A stretch of DNA of 41,519 nt, taken from positions 1 through 41,519 of the forward strand of contig PBMS01000030.1 in NCBI GenBank assembly GCA_002722695.1, written 5' to 3'. The notes beneath the pieces are model-generated. The model saw only the letters and a program-made list of their open reading frames with translations. It ran no database searches and had not been told where the DNA came from. The number at the start of each line of letters is the position of its first letter. Within the stretch, counting starts at the first letter, position 1. The stretch comes from Methanobacteriota archaeon (lineage in GTDB: Archaea > Thermoplasmatota > Poseidoniia > Poseidoniales > Poseidoniaceae). Positions 1 to 8,699 of this stretch are shown here, one piece after another. Position numbers and translations under genes: made by a program.

Positions 1-464
1 CAACCGTTTTCGCTGTGAAGTTGGTATTCGATCGTTTCGGCTCCGTACATCTGCGGATAGGCCATGTATGGGGGGTAGTGAGGCCCCGGCGCTAGGACCT
101 TAGTGCCTTCTTCAAGCACGGCTGCAAACAGAAGTTGCAGTGCTTCTGTGACGCCGTGACACACGTAGACATCGTCTTCAGTGGCGTTCCAACCTTTGCG
201 TTGTTCATCCCGGGCGATGGCTCGCCGAAGTTCAGGCAATCCGTAGGAAGGTGAGTACCCGTTCTTACCGGTTTTCAACGCCTGAACGTACGCTTCGACC
301 ATGTGACTGGGCGTTGGTAAACCGGGGTAGGCAATCGGGTCGCCAATGTTCAGTTTTATGATTTCATGACCTTGAGCTTCCAATTCAGCGGCCGGAACAA
401 CCACATCTCGAATCGCGTACTCAATGCTGGCGGCCCGTGGGGATACAGGAATTGGTGCTGACAT
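1..464 (-). CDS. Class I aminotransferase (AlaT/AspC-like), 3' part outside window
   Basis: The first 154 residues of a PLP-dependent fold-type I aminotransferase are present; the C-terminal part, including the PLP lysine, lies beyond base 1. The N-terminus reads MSAPIPVSPRAASIEYAIRD and is followed by LNIGDP and YSPSYGLPELRRAIA, the pattern of archaeal alanine/aspartate aminotransferases, which use 2-oxoglutarate as amino acceptor. The exact substrate cannot be told from this fragment. The ATG at 464 has a good Shine-Dalgarno (GAGGTGA) that overlaps the stop of the EVE gene just upstream, so the two are probably co-transcribed and translationally linked. Confidence 0.88.
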   Translation of the reverse strand, partial: MSAPIPVSPRAASIEYAIRDVVVPAAELEAQGHEIIKLNIGDPIAYPGLPTPSHMVEAYVQALKTGKNGYSPSYGLPELRRAIARDEQRKGWNATEDDVYVCHGVTEALQLLFAAVLEEGTKVLAPGPHYPPYMAYPQMYGAETIEYQLHSENG

Positions 465-473
465 GTGCTCACC

Positions 474-947
474 TCAATTCAGTTGGTCTCGGCGTACACC
501 GGCCATGGCCAACACTTCGTCAAAATGCTCTGGCGATACACTCTGAACCGAGAGGCGCTGTCCGCGCTGGAGCAGAGGCATCCCCTCGAGGTTGGGGTTT
601 TCTTTCATGTCGTGAAGCGAAACCATGGTTACCTCCATCACGGGCTCGATGTCAACCATGAACCAGCGTGGTTGCTCGGGCGTGGATTTTTCGTCGTGGT
701 ACTTGCCCGTTGAGTCCCACGATGTAAAATCAGGGTAGCCTTCTCGCACAACTCGAGCGACACCGGCCACGTGTGGCGGCTTTGTGTTGGAATGATAGTA
801 GAGAATCAAGTCGCCCTCCTTCATCAGGTCGCGCATCGTGTTTCGGGCCTGATAGTTTCGCACCCCGTCCCAGTGCGTCTGGCCGTCTGCGACCAACTGA
901 GCGTAGGGGTAAACGTCCAACTCCGACTTCATCAACCAGTGGTTCAT
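474..947 (-). CDS. EVE domain protein (DUF55/THYN1-like)
   Basis: The 157-residue protein is a single EVE domain, a PUA/ASCH-like fold. It opens with NHWLMKSELDVY, the near-invariant family start (usually YWLxKSEP), and continues with the THWDGVRNYQARN and GDLILYYHSN motifs that line the ligand pocket. EVE proteins are thought to bind modified bases in DNA or RNA; no enzymatic activity is assured. It sits between the RND exporter and the aminotransferase, all on the minus strand. Length matches the family (about 140-160 aa). The final Pro of the KSEP motif is replaced by Leu. Function in this cell is unknown. Confidence 0.9.
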   Translation of the reverse strand: MNHWLMKSELDVYPYAQLVADGQTHWDGVRNYQARNTMRDLMKEGDLILYYHSNTKPPHVAGVARVVREGYPDFTSWDSTGKYHDEKSTPEQPRWFMVDIEPVMEVTMVSLHDMKENPNLEGMPLLQRGQRLSVQSVSPEHFDEVLAMAGVRRDQLN

Positions 948-985
948 GGTACACCGGAGGCGTTGGGGGTCTATGGACTCCTCGC

Positions 986-3900
986 TTACCAGGCATCCTC
1001 GACGTCGTCAACCAGCGCAGCCTCCATGACGTCTTCGGTGACGGTTGCTGTCCGAATGAGACCGAGTTTCTTCGCCATGTTGTTCCCGCCACTGACGGCA
1101 CCAATGCCCATTTTCTCAAGGGTGATGAAGATTGCAGGCAGCAGAATGAGGGCACTGGCGGCCGCCACCCACAACAGAATCAGAATGACCGTGATAAACG
1201 GCGTAATTTCAGGAATCGGAATGTCGTAAGCCGTGTACATACCCAGCGATGTGACCACGGCGGCCTCAAACAACGACATGCCTGTTCCGACCGCTGCGGT
1301 TCGAATCGCTTGAATGCCGCCACCAAGCTCACGAATACGGTTTGCAATGTGAATGGAAAAGTCAACGCCAACCCCAACCAAAATGGAGCCGATCATCACC
1401 GTGACCAACGACAACGGCACGTCCATCCGCCACATGACGAGCCATTGAAGCGCGACGGTTGCAATGACGGGCGATGTCGTCCAAATGGAATATCGAATGT
1501 CTCTAAACACAACAGCGAGCGTAATCAGGGTCAGGATGATGGCGAAACCCAGCGAGGTCCATTGCGAACCAACGATGAGTTCGTTCACCTCAATGGCTGT
1601 CGCCGCGACGCCCGTCAATTCTTCTGCGGATTCGCCGTAGCGCCCCTGGAACGTTGCGGCTTTTTCGTTGACAGAATCGACGCTCTTTGCAGTGTCAGCC
1701 ACCGGTATGAAGGGCATGTCAACGTAGATCAATGAGCGGCTAAAGTCTTCGCTGACGAAGATTTCTCGGGTCTCCTTGGTCAACGAGGCGTAAAAGACGT
1801 CCAGAAGGAAAATTTGACTCTGCTGAGAGCCCGGCAAACCGAACTGCTCGGGTTCGGTCAGAAGGTCCCAAAACGATGTGTCGAGGGATTGACTCTGGTT
1901 GAGCAGAACCTCAGCCGTTATTTTCACGTCCTCGCACTGTTCATTGGAGAAGCAGGGTATGAGCTGAAAGAGCTCATTGACGCCTTCGCCGGATACCGTG
2001 ACTTGGACACCCGATGACTTCATCAAGAACACCACAGAAACAGCCGTGGTGTTTTGGACGGTGTTGAGTTGGGACTCAAGATTGTTTATTTTCTGCAGTA
2101 TCTCAACCGGATCATCGTTTGAATCGTCAGCGTCGTTAAAATCTCCACTGACGTTTGCGTTCACGAGAATCATCCCAACCTGACCGGCTTCGAATTCCGT
2201 GCTGTACTGCTTCATCTTGACGACGGGCGATTCGGTCTCCGGTGCCATGCCGAGAAGGTCGATGTTCTCCTCCACGTTGGCTTGCCCGATGGTAGCGGAC
2301 ATCAGAATAAGTGTCATGAAGAAAATAAGCACGCCCTTGTTGCGTTTAACGGGGACATCAACCAAGACATCGAACGCCTTCAGCGGCGCATGCTTTGGTT
2401 TTCTGAGGTCAAGAATCAAGGTGAGGTTGGGCACCATGAACATGGTCAGGATGTACACGATCACGATGCCTGCTGACAAGGCGATGCCCACAGTTTGAAT
2501 CGGAGCCATCGGCGTGAACACCAGGGAGATGAAACCAATGACGGTCGTCACTGCGGAAAGGAACACCGCCTTTCCAGTCGATGTGAGCGATGCTCTCATT
2601 TTCTCATCCTTCGTGCCCTCTTCTTCGGCGTATCTGTTCGTGATGTGAAGCCCGTAGGACACACCCAAGGCCAACAGAATGGGTCCGACGATGATGACCG
2701 TCATCGTCACCTCATAATTGGTCCAACCGATGAGACCGAGGGTCCAAAACACAGCGCACAGGGTCGGCAGTCCAGCGATCGCCACCACCTTGATTCCCTG
2801 AAGGGGTCGTATGCCCGTGATGCCTGCTTGAAGCAGGTCGGAGTGGAAAATAAACAACCCGATGGCCACCAGAATCACAGCGTTGGGGAAAATGTCCCAG
2901 AACAATTTGAAAGAAAATTCGGTCACAGCGTTGGTGATTGGAACCGGGCCTGTGAGCACCATGGACAGGCCAAGGTCTTCCCAGGTGCACATGCCTTTGG
3001 TGGCGTCTGGGTCACCGTTGTCTTGGAATTCGCACGCACGCTCCATTTTGGAGATGATGTCGAGGACCTCTTGGGTTTCGGCGATGATGTCCTTGGCCGG
3101 GCGGTCCTCGGTTACAGCGATGGCCATGATGGCACGGTCGAGCACACCGTCGGGTCCGCCGTCCTCTCCACCTTCGATGTCGCGAGCAAGTTTGTTGAGA
3201 CCTGCCGAGGGTTCGTTTTCATCGGTGTACATCTCGCCGATGATCAGGTCGATGGTGGTTTGACTTGGGATTTCGTACGAACCACCGAGTTGTTCATCGG
3301 TCAAAGCGACCGCATCGTTGACTTCTTTTGCAAACTCCCTGGAGGGGCAATCGGCCGTTGGGTCGTTTGAGCAACCGAGTTCGCCCACCTCTGTGATGAC
3401 GGCTTCGCGGATGCGAGGCGCACTCGAGTTGACTTCTTTCAGCACCGTTGAAAGCGACAGGATGTAGATCACGTTGTCCGAATCGTCCGATAGGTACGGG
3501 TTGAGCATGTTTTCAACGTAGCTTATCTCCTGCAGAATGCGCTGGTTGGTGATGTTGTTGTCCGTCGATTCAATGTAGACAACCATGACGTTGGTGGACC
3601 AGTCCTCTTCCACTTTTCCAATGAGCTCCGCGACTTTGCTTCCATCTGGGAGATACACCTCGAGGTCCCCGTTGACGTTTAGAGCTGGGTTGTTGGGATC
3701 GCCGTCAAAACGCGTGTTGTCCAAAAAGCCCGATTGAGCGACGAAAAACGCCGTGAGCATGAGAAACACAAGAACGGTGGGAATGGGGTAGCGCGTGATG
3801 GCACCGGTCGCCCCCGTCTTCTGCCATTCGCGCTTGAAGCGTTGGGGTGCATCAAGAACGGCGTCAAGGGTTCGTTTGGAATCGATGGTCTTCATTTGAC

Positions 3901-4024
3901 CGACGAGTTGATTCCTTACTGCCTTGCTCTTTTCAGCGAGGGCTCCGAGTCGGCCGGCGACGAGTGTGTTCGGCGATTCTTCGGCCCAAAAACGAGCTTT
4001 TGATTCACCCTCGTCCGAAGTCAA
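986..4024 (-). CDS. RND superfamily exporter of the MMPL/HAE3 type
   Basis: A 1012-residue polytopic membrane protein with the two-fold RND architecture: a first TM helix after a soluble N-terminus (near residues 78-98), a large extracytoplasmic loop, a block of about five TM helices, then a repeat of the same plan. The paired signature segments GVSYGLHITNRYAEE and GVGVDFSIHIANRIRE occupy equivalent helices in each half, as in MmpL/HAE3 proteins of archaea and bacteria. These use the proton gradient to move lipids or hydrophobic compounds; the substrate here is unknown. The start is a TTG at 4024 preceded by GGGGTGG; an ATG at 3895 (MKTIDSKR) would remove 43 soluble residues and is a real alternative. 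Acidic residues are frequent in the loops. Confidence 0.88.
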   Translation of the reverse strand: MTSDEGESKARFWAEESPNTLVAGRLGALAEKSKAVRNQLVGQMKTIDSKRTLDAVLDAPQRFKREWQKTGATGAITRYPIPTVLVFLMLTAFFVAQSGFLDNTRFDGDPNNPALNVNGDLEVYLPDGSKVAELIGKVEEDWSTNVMVVYIESTDNNITNQRILQEISYVENMLNPYLSDDSDNVIYILSLSTVLKEVNSSAPRIREAVITEVGELGCSNDPTADCPSREFAKEVNDAVALTDEQLGGSYEIPSQTTIDLIIGEMYTDENEPSAGLNKLARDIEGGEDGGPDGVLDRAIMAIAVTEDRPAKDIIAETQEVLDIISKMERACEFQDNGDPDATKGMCTWEDLGLSMVLTGPVPITNAVTEFSFKLFWDIFPNAVILVAIGLFIFHSDLLQAGITGIRPLQGIKVVAIAGLPTLCAVFWTLGLIGWTNYEVTMTVIIVGPILLALGVSYGLHITNRYAEEEGTKDEKMRASLTSTGKAVFLSAVTTVIGFISLVFTPMAPIQTVGIALSAGIVIVYILTMFMVPNLTLILDLRKPKHAPLKAFDVLVDVPVKRNKGVLIFFMTLILMSATIGQANVEENIDLLGMAPETESPVVKMKQYSTEFEAGQVGMILVNANVSGDFNDADDSNDDPVEILQKINNLESQLNTVQNTTAVSVVFLMKSSGVQVTVSGEGVNELFQLIPCFSNEQCEDVKITAEVLLNQSQSLDTSFWDLLTEPEQFGLPGSQQSQIFLLDVFYASLTKETREIFVSEDFSRSLIYVDMPFIPVADTAKSVDSVNEKAATFQGRYGESAEELTGVAATAIEVNELIVGSQWTSLGFAIILTLITLAVVFRDIRYSIWTTSPVIATVALQWLVMWRMDVPLSLVTVMIGSILVGVGVDFSIHIANRIRELGGGIQAIRTAAVGTGMSLFEAAVVTSLGMYTAYDIPIPEITPFITVILILLWVAAASALILLPAIFITLEKMGIGAVSGGNNMAKKLGLIRTATVTEDVMEAALVDDVEDAW

Positions 4025-4187
4025 TCAACCACCCCAACACAACCCAAGCATGGACCCTTCAAAGGCTTACCTTTGTCTCGTGCCGGGTAAGCCGTGGATT
4101 CTGTCCACAGCCGACGGGTTGAAATGATGTCCCACATCCGCAAGATTGGACCCACCTCATTGACCGAGGCGGGGCCAGGTGAGGCAC

Positions 4188-6680
4188 ATGCCAGCCCCAA
4201 AACTTCCCGAAAAACGTTGGTCCATCGACCTCGAGAAATCCATCCAAGAAGCCCACTACGCCGACGCGGACGCCTACACAGGTCGCTACGGATTCAATGC
4301 GGACAGCGGCAAAGAATTGTTTGTCATCGATACACCACCTCCCTATCCATCGGGCACCTGGCACATCGGTGCCGTCGCCCAGTACTCCATGATCGACGTG
4401 CTCGCAAGGAGTCAACGACTGCTCGGAAAGGAAGTCTACTTTCCATGGGGCGTGGACAGGAACGGCATCAACATTGAGTTCACCGTTGAGAAAAACACGA
4501 AGCGGAAGATGAAAACCTACGACCGCGAAGAGTTCCTCAACCTCTGCGCATCAACCATTGAAACCTTCACTCAAGCAATGCGCAACACCGCCAAGCGCGT
4601 CGGCCTCTCGTGCGACTACGCACGTGAGTACCTGACCGACGCCCCCGACTATCGGAGCGTGACCCAATCCATCTTCGTTGAGTTGTTCAAAAAAGGCGAC
4701 ATCGTTGAAGACCTTCGACCCAACATCTACGATCCCGTGGAAGGCACCACCATCGCCGATGCGGAGGTTGAACGACTGCCTCGCAAAACCAAACTTGTCG
4801 ATGTTCGATGGACGTGCGAAGACGGAACCGAACTGGTGATTTCCACAACCCGTCCCGAGTTGATTTGTGCTTGCGGCGTTGTGGTCGTCCACCCCGACGA
4901 CGACCGATACCAGCACCTCATCGGCCAGCGAATATCGCTCCCCTTGGACACCATGGGTCGAACGACCACGGTGGAGGTCCAGCAGCATCCGTCCGTAAAA
5001 TCCGAGTTTGGAACGGGTGTCCTCATGGTGTGTTCCTTCGGTGACCAGAACGATGTGGCTGTGTTCCGAGAACTCGGACTTACCCCTTTCCAAGCCATCG
5101 ATTTGGAGGGAAAGATGACCGAAGTTTCAGGGCCTCTGCAGGGCTTATCCGTCATGGATGCTCGGGCGCGGGCCATCGAACTGTTGGAAACAGAGGGTCG
5201 ACTGGTGCAAGCCGTGGAGCGGGACCAAGACGTGCCCGTCTCTGAACGGGGGAAAAACCCGGTTGAAATCATTCTGCTGAAGGAATGGTACGTTCGTCAA
5301 ACCCACATTCAAGATCGCATGCGAAGCCACATTGAATCCATCGAATTTCATCCCGTTCGGAACCGACAATTTCTGCTGGATTGGATGGACAACATCAGCA
5401 TTGACTGGCCCATCAGCCGCCGTCGGTGGTACCACACGGAAATTCCAATTTGGTACAGCGAAGATGAGTCAAAGGTCGTGGTCCCGCCCGCAGGAACATA
5501 CGTCCAACCATGGAAGGACGAACCGCCTCAAGGCAGCCGAGTCCTTGACCGAGAAACACGGAAAGACCTCGGCGCTTTTGATGAACTGAAATCCACGCTG
5601 GGCAGCATCAAGGGCGAGGAGAAGGTGTTTGACACATGGATGGATTCATCGAACTCAAATCTGTTCGTCAGTGGTTATCTGAACCACCCTGAGGTGTTCG
5701 AGCGTGCGTTTCCGACCGCTTTGCGTCCGCAGGGCAAAGAGATTGTTCGAACGTGGCTTTACTACACGCTGCTCAAGTCAACGCTGGTCCTCGACCAACC
5801 CGGTTTCCAGCACGTGTGGATCGACGGTCTTGGAATGGACCCGTGGGGCCGAAAGATGAGCAAGTCACTGGGCAACGGAATCGACGCTGATTCGGTGCTC
5901 GAGTGCGGAGCAGGCGGTCGAACCGGTTCATGGCAGGTCAAAGGACCCGACGGGTCCGTAAAACTACGAGCCAACAAGATCGGTAGCGAATGCTTCCGAT
6001 TGTGGAAAGCATGTGACGCTCAGGTGGGAGACGATTTCCACATCAACCCCGAAGAAATTGAGAAGAAGTACTTCGGCGTGCTCACCAAACTCTTCAACGT
6101 CGCACGTTTCGCTTCTCAATTCGATGTACCCGAAGACCTTCGAACGTGCCCGAATGAACTCGCCCCGGAGGACCGATGGATTCTCGCCGAATTCCAACAG
6201 ACCATGCACACCGTTGAGCAAGCATGGGCCAACCTCGACATCTACACGGCGACCCAAGCGCTCAAAACCTTTGGTACGGGGTTGCTGCCAAGTCACTATC
6301 TCGAGATGGTCAAATCACGTCTCTACGACGGCGATGCAGCCGCAGCGTGGACGTTACACCGCATGGTACGAGATTTTATGGCAGCTTTTTCCCCCGTTTG
6401 TCCCTTTTTCACGCATCACATTTCCGACACGGTGTACGGGTCCTCGGCTGTTGACGTGGACGCCTTCCCAAGACCAGCTCTTAACGATGTGGCACATGGC
6501 ACCAACGAAGGCGTCCGTCTCTGCGGGCTCTCGCATGCGCTGCAGGAATTCAACGGCCAGACTTGGGCGGCGAAGAAGGAAGCAGGTGTTTCTCTGAACC
6601 AGCCGATCAGCGGAATAAGCGTGCCGAATGAACTCGCTGAGTTCGGTGCGACCCTCACGCGCATGCATCAACTCGAGTGA
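4188..6680 (+). CDS. valS: Valyl-tRNA synthetase, archaeal type
   Basis: Class Ia aminoacyl-tRNA synthetase of about 830 residues that charges tRNA-Val. The HIGH motif appears as PSGTWHIGAV in the N-terminal Rossmann half, the KMSKS loop as GRKMSKSLGNG, and the CP1 editing domain lies between them (STTRPEL and GTGVLMVCSFGDQND). The text around HIGH, VEKNTKRKM and GLSCDYAREY fits the ValRS group of Thermoplasmatales and Sulfolobales rather than IleRS or LeuRS. ATG at 4188 is preferred because AGGTGAG ends five bases upstream; an in-frame GTG at 4179 adds three residues. The segment RPNIYDPVEGTTIADAE lacks the cysteines I recall at this place in relatives, so a zinc knuckle seems lost. It is convergent with the Y-family polymerase, two bases apart. 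Confidence 0.92.
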   Translation: MPAPKLPEKRWSIDLEKSIQEAHYADADAYTGRYGFNADSGKELFVIDTPPPYPSGTWHIGAVAQYSMIDVLARSQRLLGKEVYFPWGVDRNGINIEFTVEKNTKRKMKTYDREEFLNLCASTIETFTQAMRNTAKRVGLSCDYAREYLTDAPDYRSVTQSIFVELFKKGDIVEDLRPNIYDPVEGTTIADAEVERLPRKTKLVDVRWTCEDGTELVISTTRPELICACGVVVVHPDDDRYQHLIGQRISLPLDTMGRTTTVEVQQHPSVKSEFGTGVLMVCSFGDQNDVAVFRELGLTPFQAIDLEGKMTEVSGPLQGLSVMDARARAIELLETEGRLVQAVERDQDVPVSERGKNPVEIILLKEWYVRQTHIQDRMRSHIESIEFHPVRNRQFLLDWMDNISIDWPISRRRWYHTEIPIWYSEDESKVVVPPAGTYVQPWKDEPPQGSRVLDRETRKDLGAFDELKSTLGSIKGEEKVFDTWMDSSNSNLFVSGYLNHPEVFERAFPTALRPQGKEIVRTWLYYTLLKSTLVLDQPGFQHVWIDGLGMDPWGRKMSKSLGNGIDADSVLECGAGGRTGSWQVKGPDGSVKLRANKIGSECFRLWKACDAQVGDDFHINPEEIEKKYFGVLTKLFNVARFASQFDVPEDLRTCPNELAPEDRWILAEFQQTMHTVEQAWANLDIYTATQALKTFGTGLLPSHYLEMVKSRLYDGDAAAAWTLHRMVRDFMAAFSPVCPFFTHHISDTVYGSSAVDVDAFPRPALNDVAHGTNEGVRLCGLSHALQEFNGQTWAAKKEAGVSLNQPISGISVPNELAEFGATLTRMHQLE

Positions 6681-6682
6681 GC

Positions 6683-7813
6683 TCACTCTTCCTCAAACAG
6701 CGTTGTCTGCCTCGATGGTGGAATCTCCAAATGACCCAATCGAAAGCCGATGAGGCGAACGGTGCTGTCCGCACGGATGTTGGTCGCAAAGAGCCAGTTC
6801 GCCAGGCGTTTGAACACGCCTTCATCGTCCATGGCCACGGTGATGCTCCTACCTGAGGTGTGGGTCTCAAACCCTGTGTACCGTATCTTCACTTCGGCCA
6901 GTCGCCCCGATACACCCAAACTTCGTGCACGCTCCATCACCAATTCAACCAGTTCCTCCAAGCGTTTCAACACCGTTTCATGGTCCGCCACATCTCGTTC
7001 AAAGGTGTGCTCCTTACCGATCGACTTCCGGCTGCGCAGCGGGCTCACCACGTTGCTGCTCTCACCCTCGATGACCGTCATGAACCAGGTTGCGAACCGC
7101 TCTCCGGTCAATCGCGACAACGACAGTGCACCCAACTCGTGGAGTTCGTCAGCGGTCGTGTAGCCCCATTCAGCGAGTTGGGTGGCGCGTTTTGGCCCAA
7201 TGCCTGGAATGTCTCGAAGGGAACGACCCTCGAAAAACGACTCCACCTCATCGGGCATTACCCTGAATATCCCGTTGGGTTTGTTGACCTCGCTGGACAT
7301 TTTGGCGACGATTCGGGTCGGTCCGATGCCAAAGGAAGCCGTGAGGTTCACCCGGTCTTTGATCTGCTGCTGCAGATGGCTCGTCAGCGCGAGCGCAGCA
7401 TCCCAATCTCCGCCAACGGTCTCCGTGATGTCGAGGTACGCTTCGTCAATGCTCGCTTTCTCAAACAAAACCGCTCGCTCTCGCAAGCATTCCATGACTT
7501 TCCGACTCGCACGACTGTAGAGGCCACGCGTGCCCCGAATGTACATCGCTGGACCAAACGGTGCGGCAGGGCAACGGCGCCAGGCTTCGGAAACCGGCAT
7601 CGCCGAACGAATGCCAAAGACGCGCGCCGCGTAATTGCAGGTGGAGACAATGCCACGGCCGCGGCCCTGTTTTGGGTCCGACCCAATGATCAGTGGAACG
7701 GAAGGATCAAACCCGTGGTGGATGGTCTCCACCGCAGCAAAAAAAGCATCCAAATCACAGTGCACGAGGATGCGTGGGCCCTCGTTCGCAGCGTTGTGCT
7801 CCGCCTCAACCAC
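6683..7813 (-). CDS. dinB: Y-family DNA polymerase IV (Dpo4/DinB), translesion synthesis
   Basis: 376 residues with all Y-family catalytic motifs: HCDLDAFFAAVE near the N-terminus (D20, D22) and SIDEAYLD (D123, E124) carry the metal-binding acidic residues. The palm and fingers are followed by the helix-hairpin-helix thumb (RDIPGIGPKRATQLAEWG) and the little-finger domain. The C-terminus ends in RQTTLFEEE, a short PCNA-interacting (PIP) motif candidate. The enzyme copies across damaged bases and should be active. Translation starts at GTG 7813 (MVEAEHNA); no better start precedes the conserved core. It is divergent from the RecA-like gene over about 100 bp and convergent with valS. Its neighbourhood suggests a damage-tolerance cluster. 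Confidence 0.95.
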   Translation of the reverse strand: MVEAEHNAANEGPRILVHCDLDAFFAAVETIHHGFDPSVPLIIGSDPKQGRGRGIVSTCNYAARVFGIRSAMPVSEAWRRCPAAPFGPAMYIRGTRGLYSRASRKVMECLRERAVLFEKASIDEAYLDITETVGGDWDAALALTSHLQQQIKDRVNLTASFGIGPTRIVAKMSSEVNKPNGIFRVMPDEVESFFEGRSLRDIPGIGPKRATQLAEWGYTTADELHELGALSLSRLTGERFATWFMTVIEGESSNVVSPLRSRKSIGKEHTFERDVADHETVLKRLEELVELVMERARSLGVSGRLAEVKIRYTGFETHTSGRSITVAMDDEGVFKRLANWLFATNIRADSTVRLIGFRLGHLEIPPSRQTTLFEEE

Positions 7814-7913
7814 GCCCCCTCATCAAAGCCAGCGGTGTTTGAACTTGATGCGTGCATTCAGTTCAAGTTGAGGGGTGTTCGTAAGGATTGATGACCCCCG
7901 AAAGCGACCTTCG

Positions 7914-8699
7914 ATGATTCACATGGAACCCTCGCCAACCCCACTGAAACGAAACGCTTCGCTGACACGACGCTTGCAGGGCATTGACCCCATGCACGTC
8001 CAGCCTCAGCCTGGACAACTCTACCACCTCAGTGGACCGGGGCGAGCGGGAAAGACCATGCGAAGCGTCGCCGAGCACTGGGTCTGCCACGCGCTGGCCG
8101 GGGGGGAACTGGTGCATTGGGTGGACGGTGCATGCCGAATCGATCCTGCCCGCTTCATTCCTGTGCTTGAGGCCCTTGGAACCGACGTCGAATCTGGCCT
8201 TGCTCGATTGTACCTGAGCAGAGGCTTCACGCTTCACCAACTCGATCGGCAGCTTGAGCGGTTGACCGATGAAATCGCCATCACGCGTTCGTCCATGGTC
8301 GTGGTGGACGGTGTGTTGGCCATGCACGGTGACGATGCAATTTCACCTTTGGAGTCCCGCCTTCTCTTGCGAAGGCACATCGGCTTCCTGCGCCAACTTG
8401 CCCACCGGTGGAACGTCGCCGTCGTGGTCATCACCGGAACCGCTCGATCTCCTCACACCGACTCCCGATGTTTTGCATACATCCAACGCCATGCACAAAA
8501 CCACCTTGAAGGGGCATGGCGCGGGCAACGACGGAACAAGCGACTCCACCTCCACCACCAACGAAGCGGCCTGCACGGCCAGTGGCTGCCGTTTTTCAGC
8601 GACCCACAGATGCGCTTCCTGTTGCCGACCCAACGGCTCAGCCCTCAGGAACACGGGTCGACGGTGGGTGTTTTGGCCCTGCATCATCCGGAACGATGA
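7914..8699 (+). CDS. RecA/RadA-like ATPase, probable recombination or damage-tolerance accessory factor
   Basis: About 261 residues with a P-loop core of the RecA superfamily: Walker A GPGRAGKT near residue 41-48, a hydrophobic Walker B strand MVVVDG near 128-133, and later VAVVVITGTA matching the sensor strand of RecA-fold ATPases. The N-terminal helix-hairpin-helix domain of RadA is absent, so this is a stripped-down paralog rather than the main recombinase. The last 90 residues are rich in Arg and His and unassigned. The start is uncertain: ATG at 7914 or 7923, or GTG at 7875; none has a clear Shine-Dalgarno. It is divergent from dinB, and its 3' end overlaps the convergent PolB2 gene by 62 bp. 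A RecA-like partner beside two specialised polymerases recalls bacterial ImuA, which is inference only. Confidence 0.75.
   Translation: MIHMEPSPTPLKRNASLTRRLQGIDPMHVQPQPGQLYHLSGPGRAGKTMRSVAEHWVCHALAGGELVHWVDGACRIDPARFIPVLEALGTDVESGLARLYLSRGFTLHQLDRQLERLTDEIAITRSSMVVVDGVLAMHGDDAISPLESRLLLRRHIGFLRQLAHRWNVAVVVITGTARSPHTDSRCFAYIQRHAQNHLEGAWRGQRRNKRLHLHHQRSGLHGQWLPFFSDPQMRFLLPTQRLSPQEHGSTVGVLALHHPER

Noticed and set aside
773-1735. 320-codon open frame on the plus strand
   Set aside because: It is antisense to the RND exporter, its translation is low-complexity and Arg/His-rich, and it has no hydrophobic core or known motif.
2495-3370. 291-codon open frame on the plus strand
   Set aside because: Antisense shadow of the RND exporter; the exporter frame has conserved RND motifs throughout.
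6860-7891. 343-codon open frame on the plus strand
   Set aside because: Antisense to dinB, whose catalytic motifs are intact; the translated shadow has no recognisable domain.
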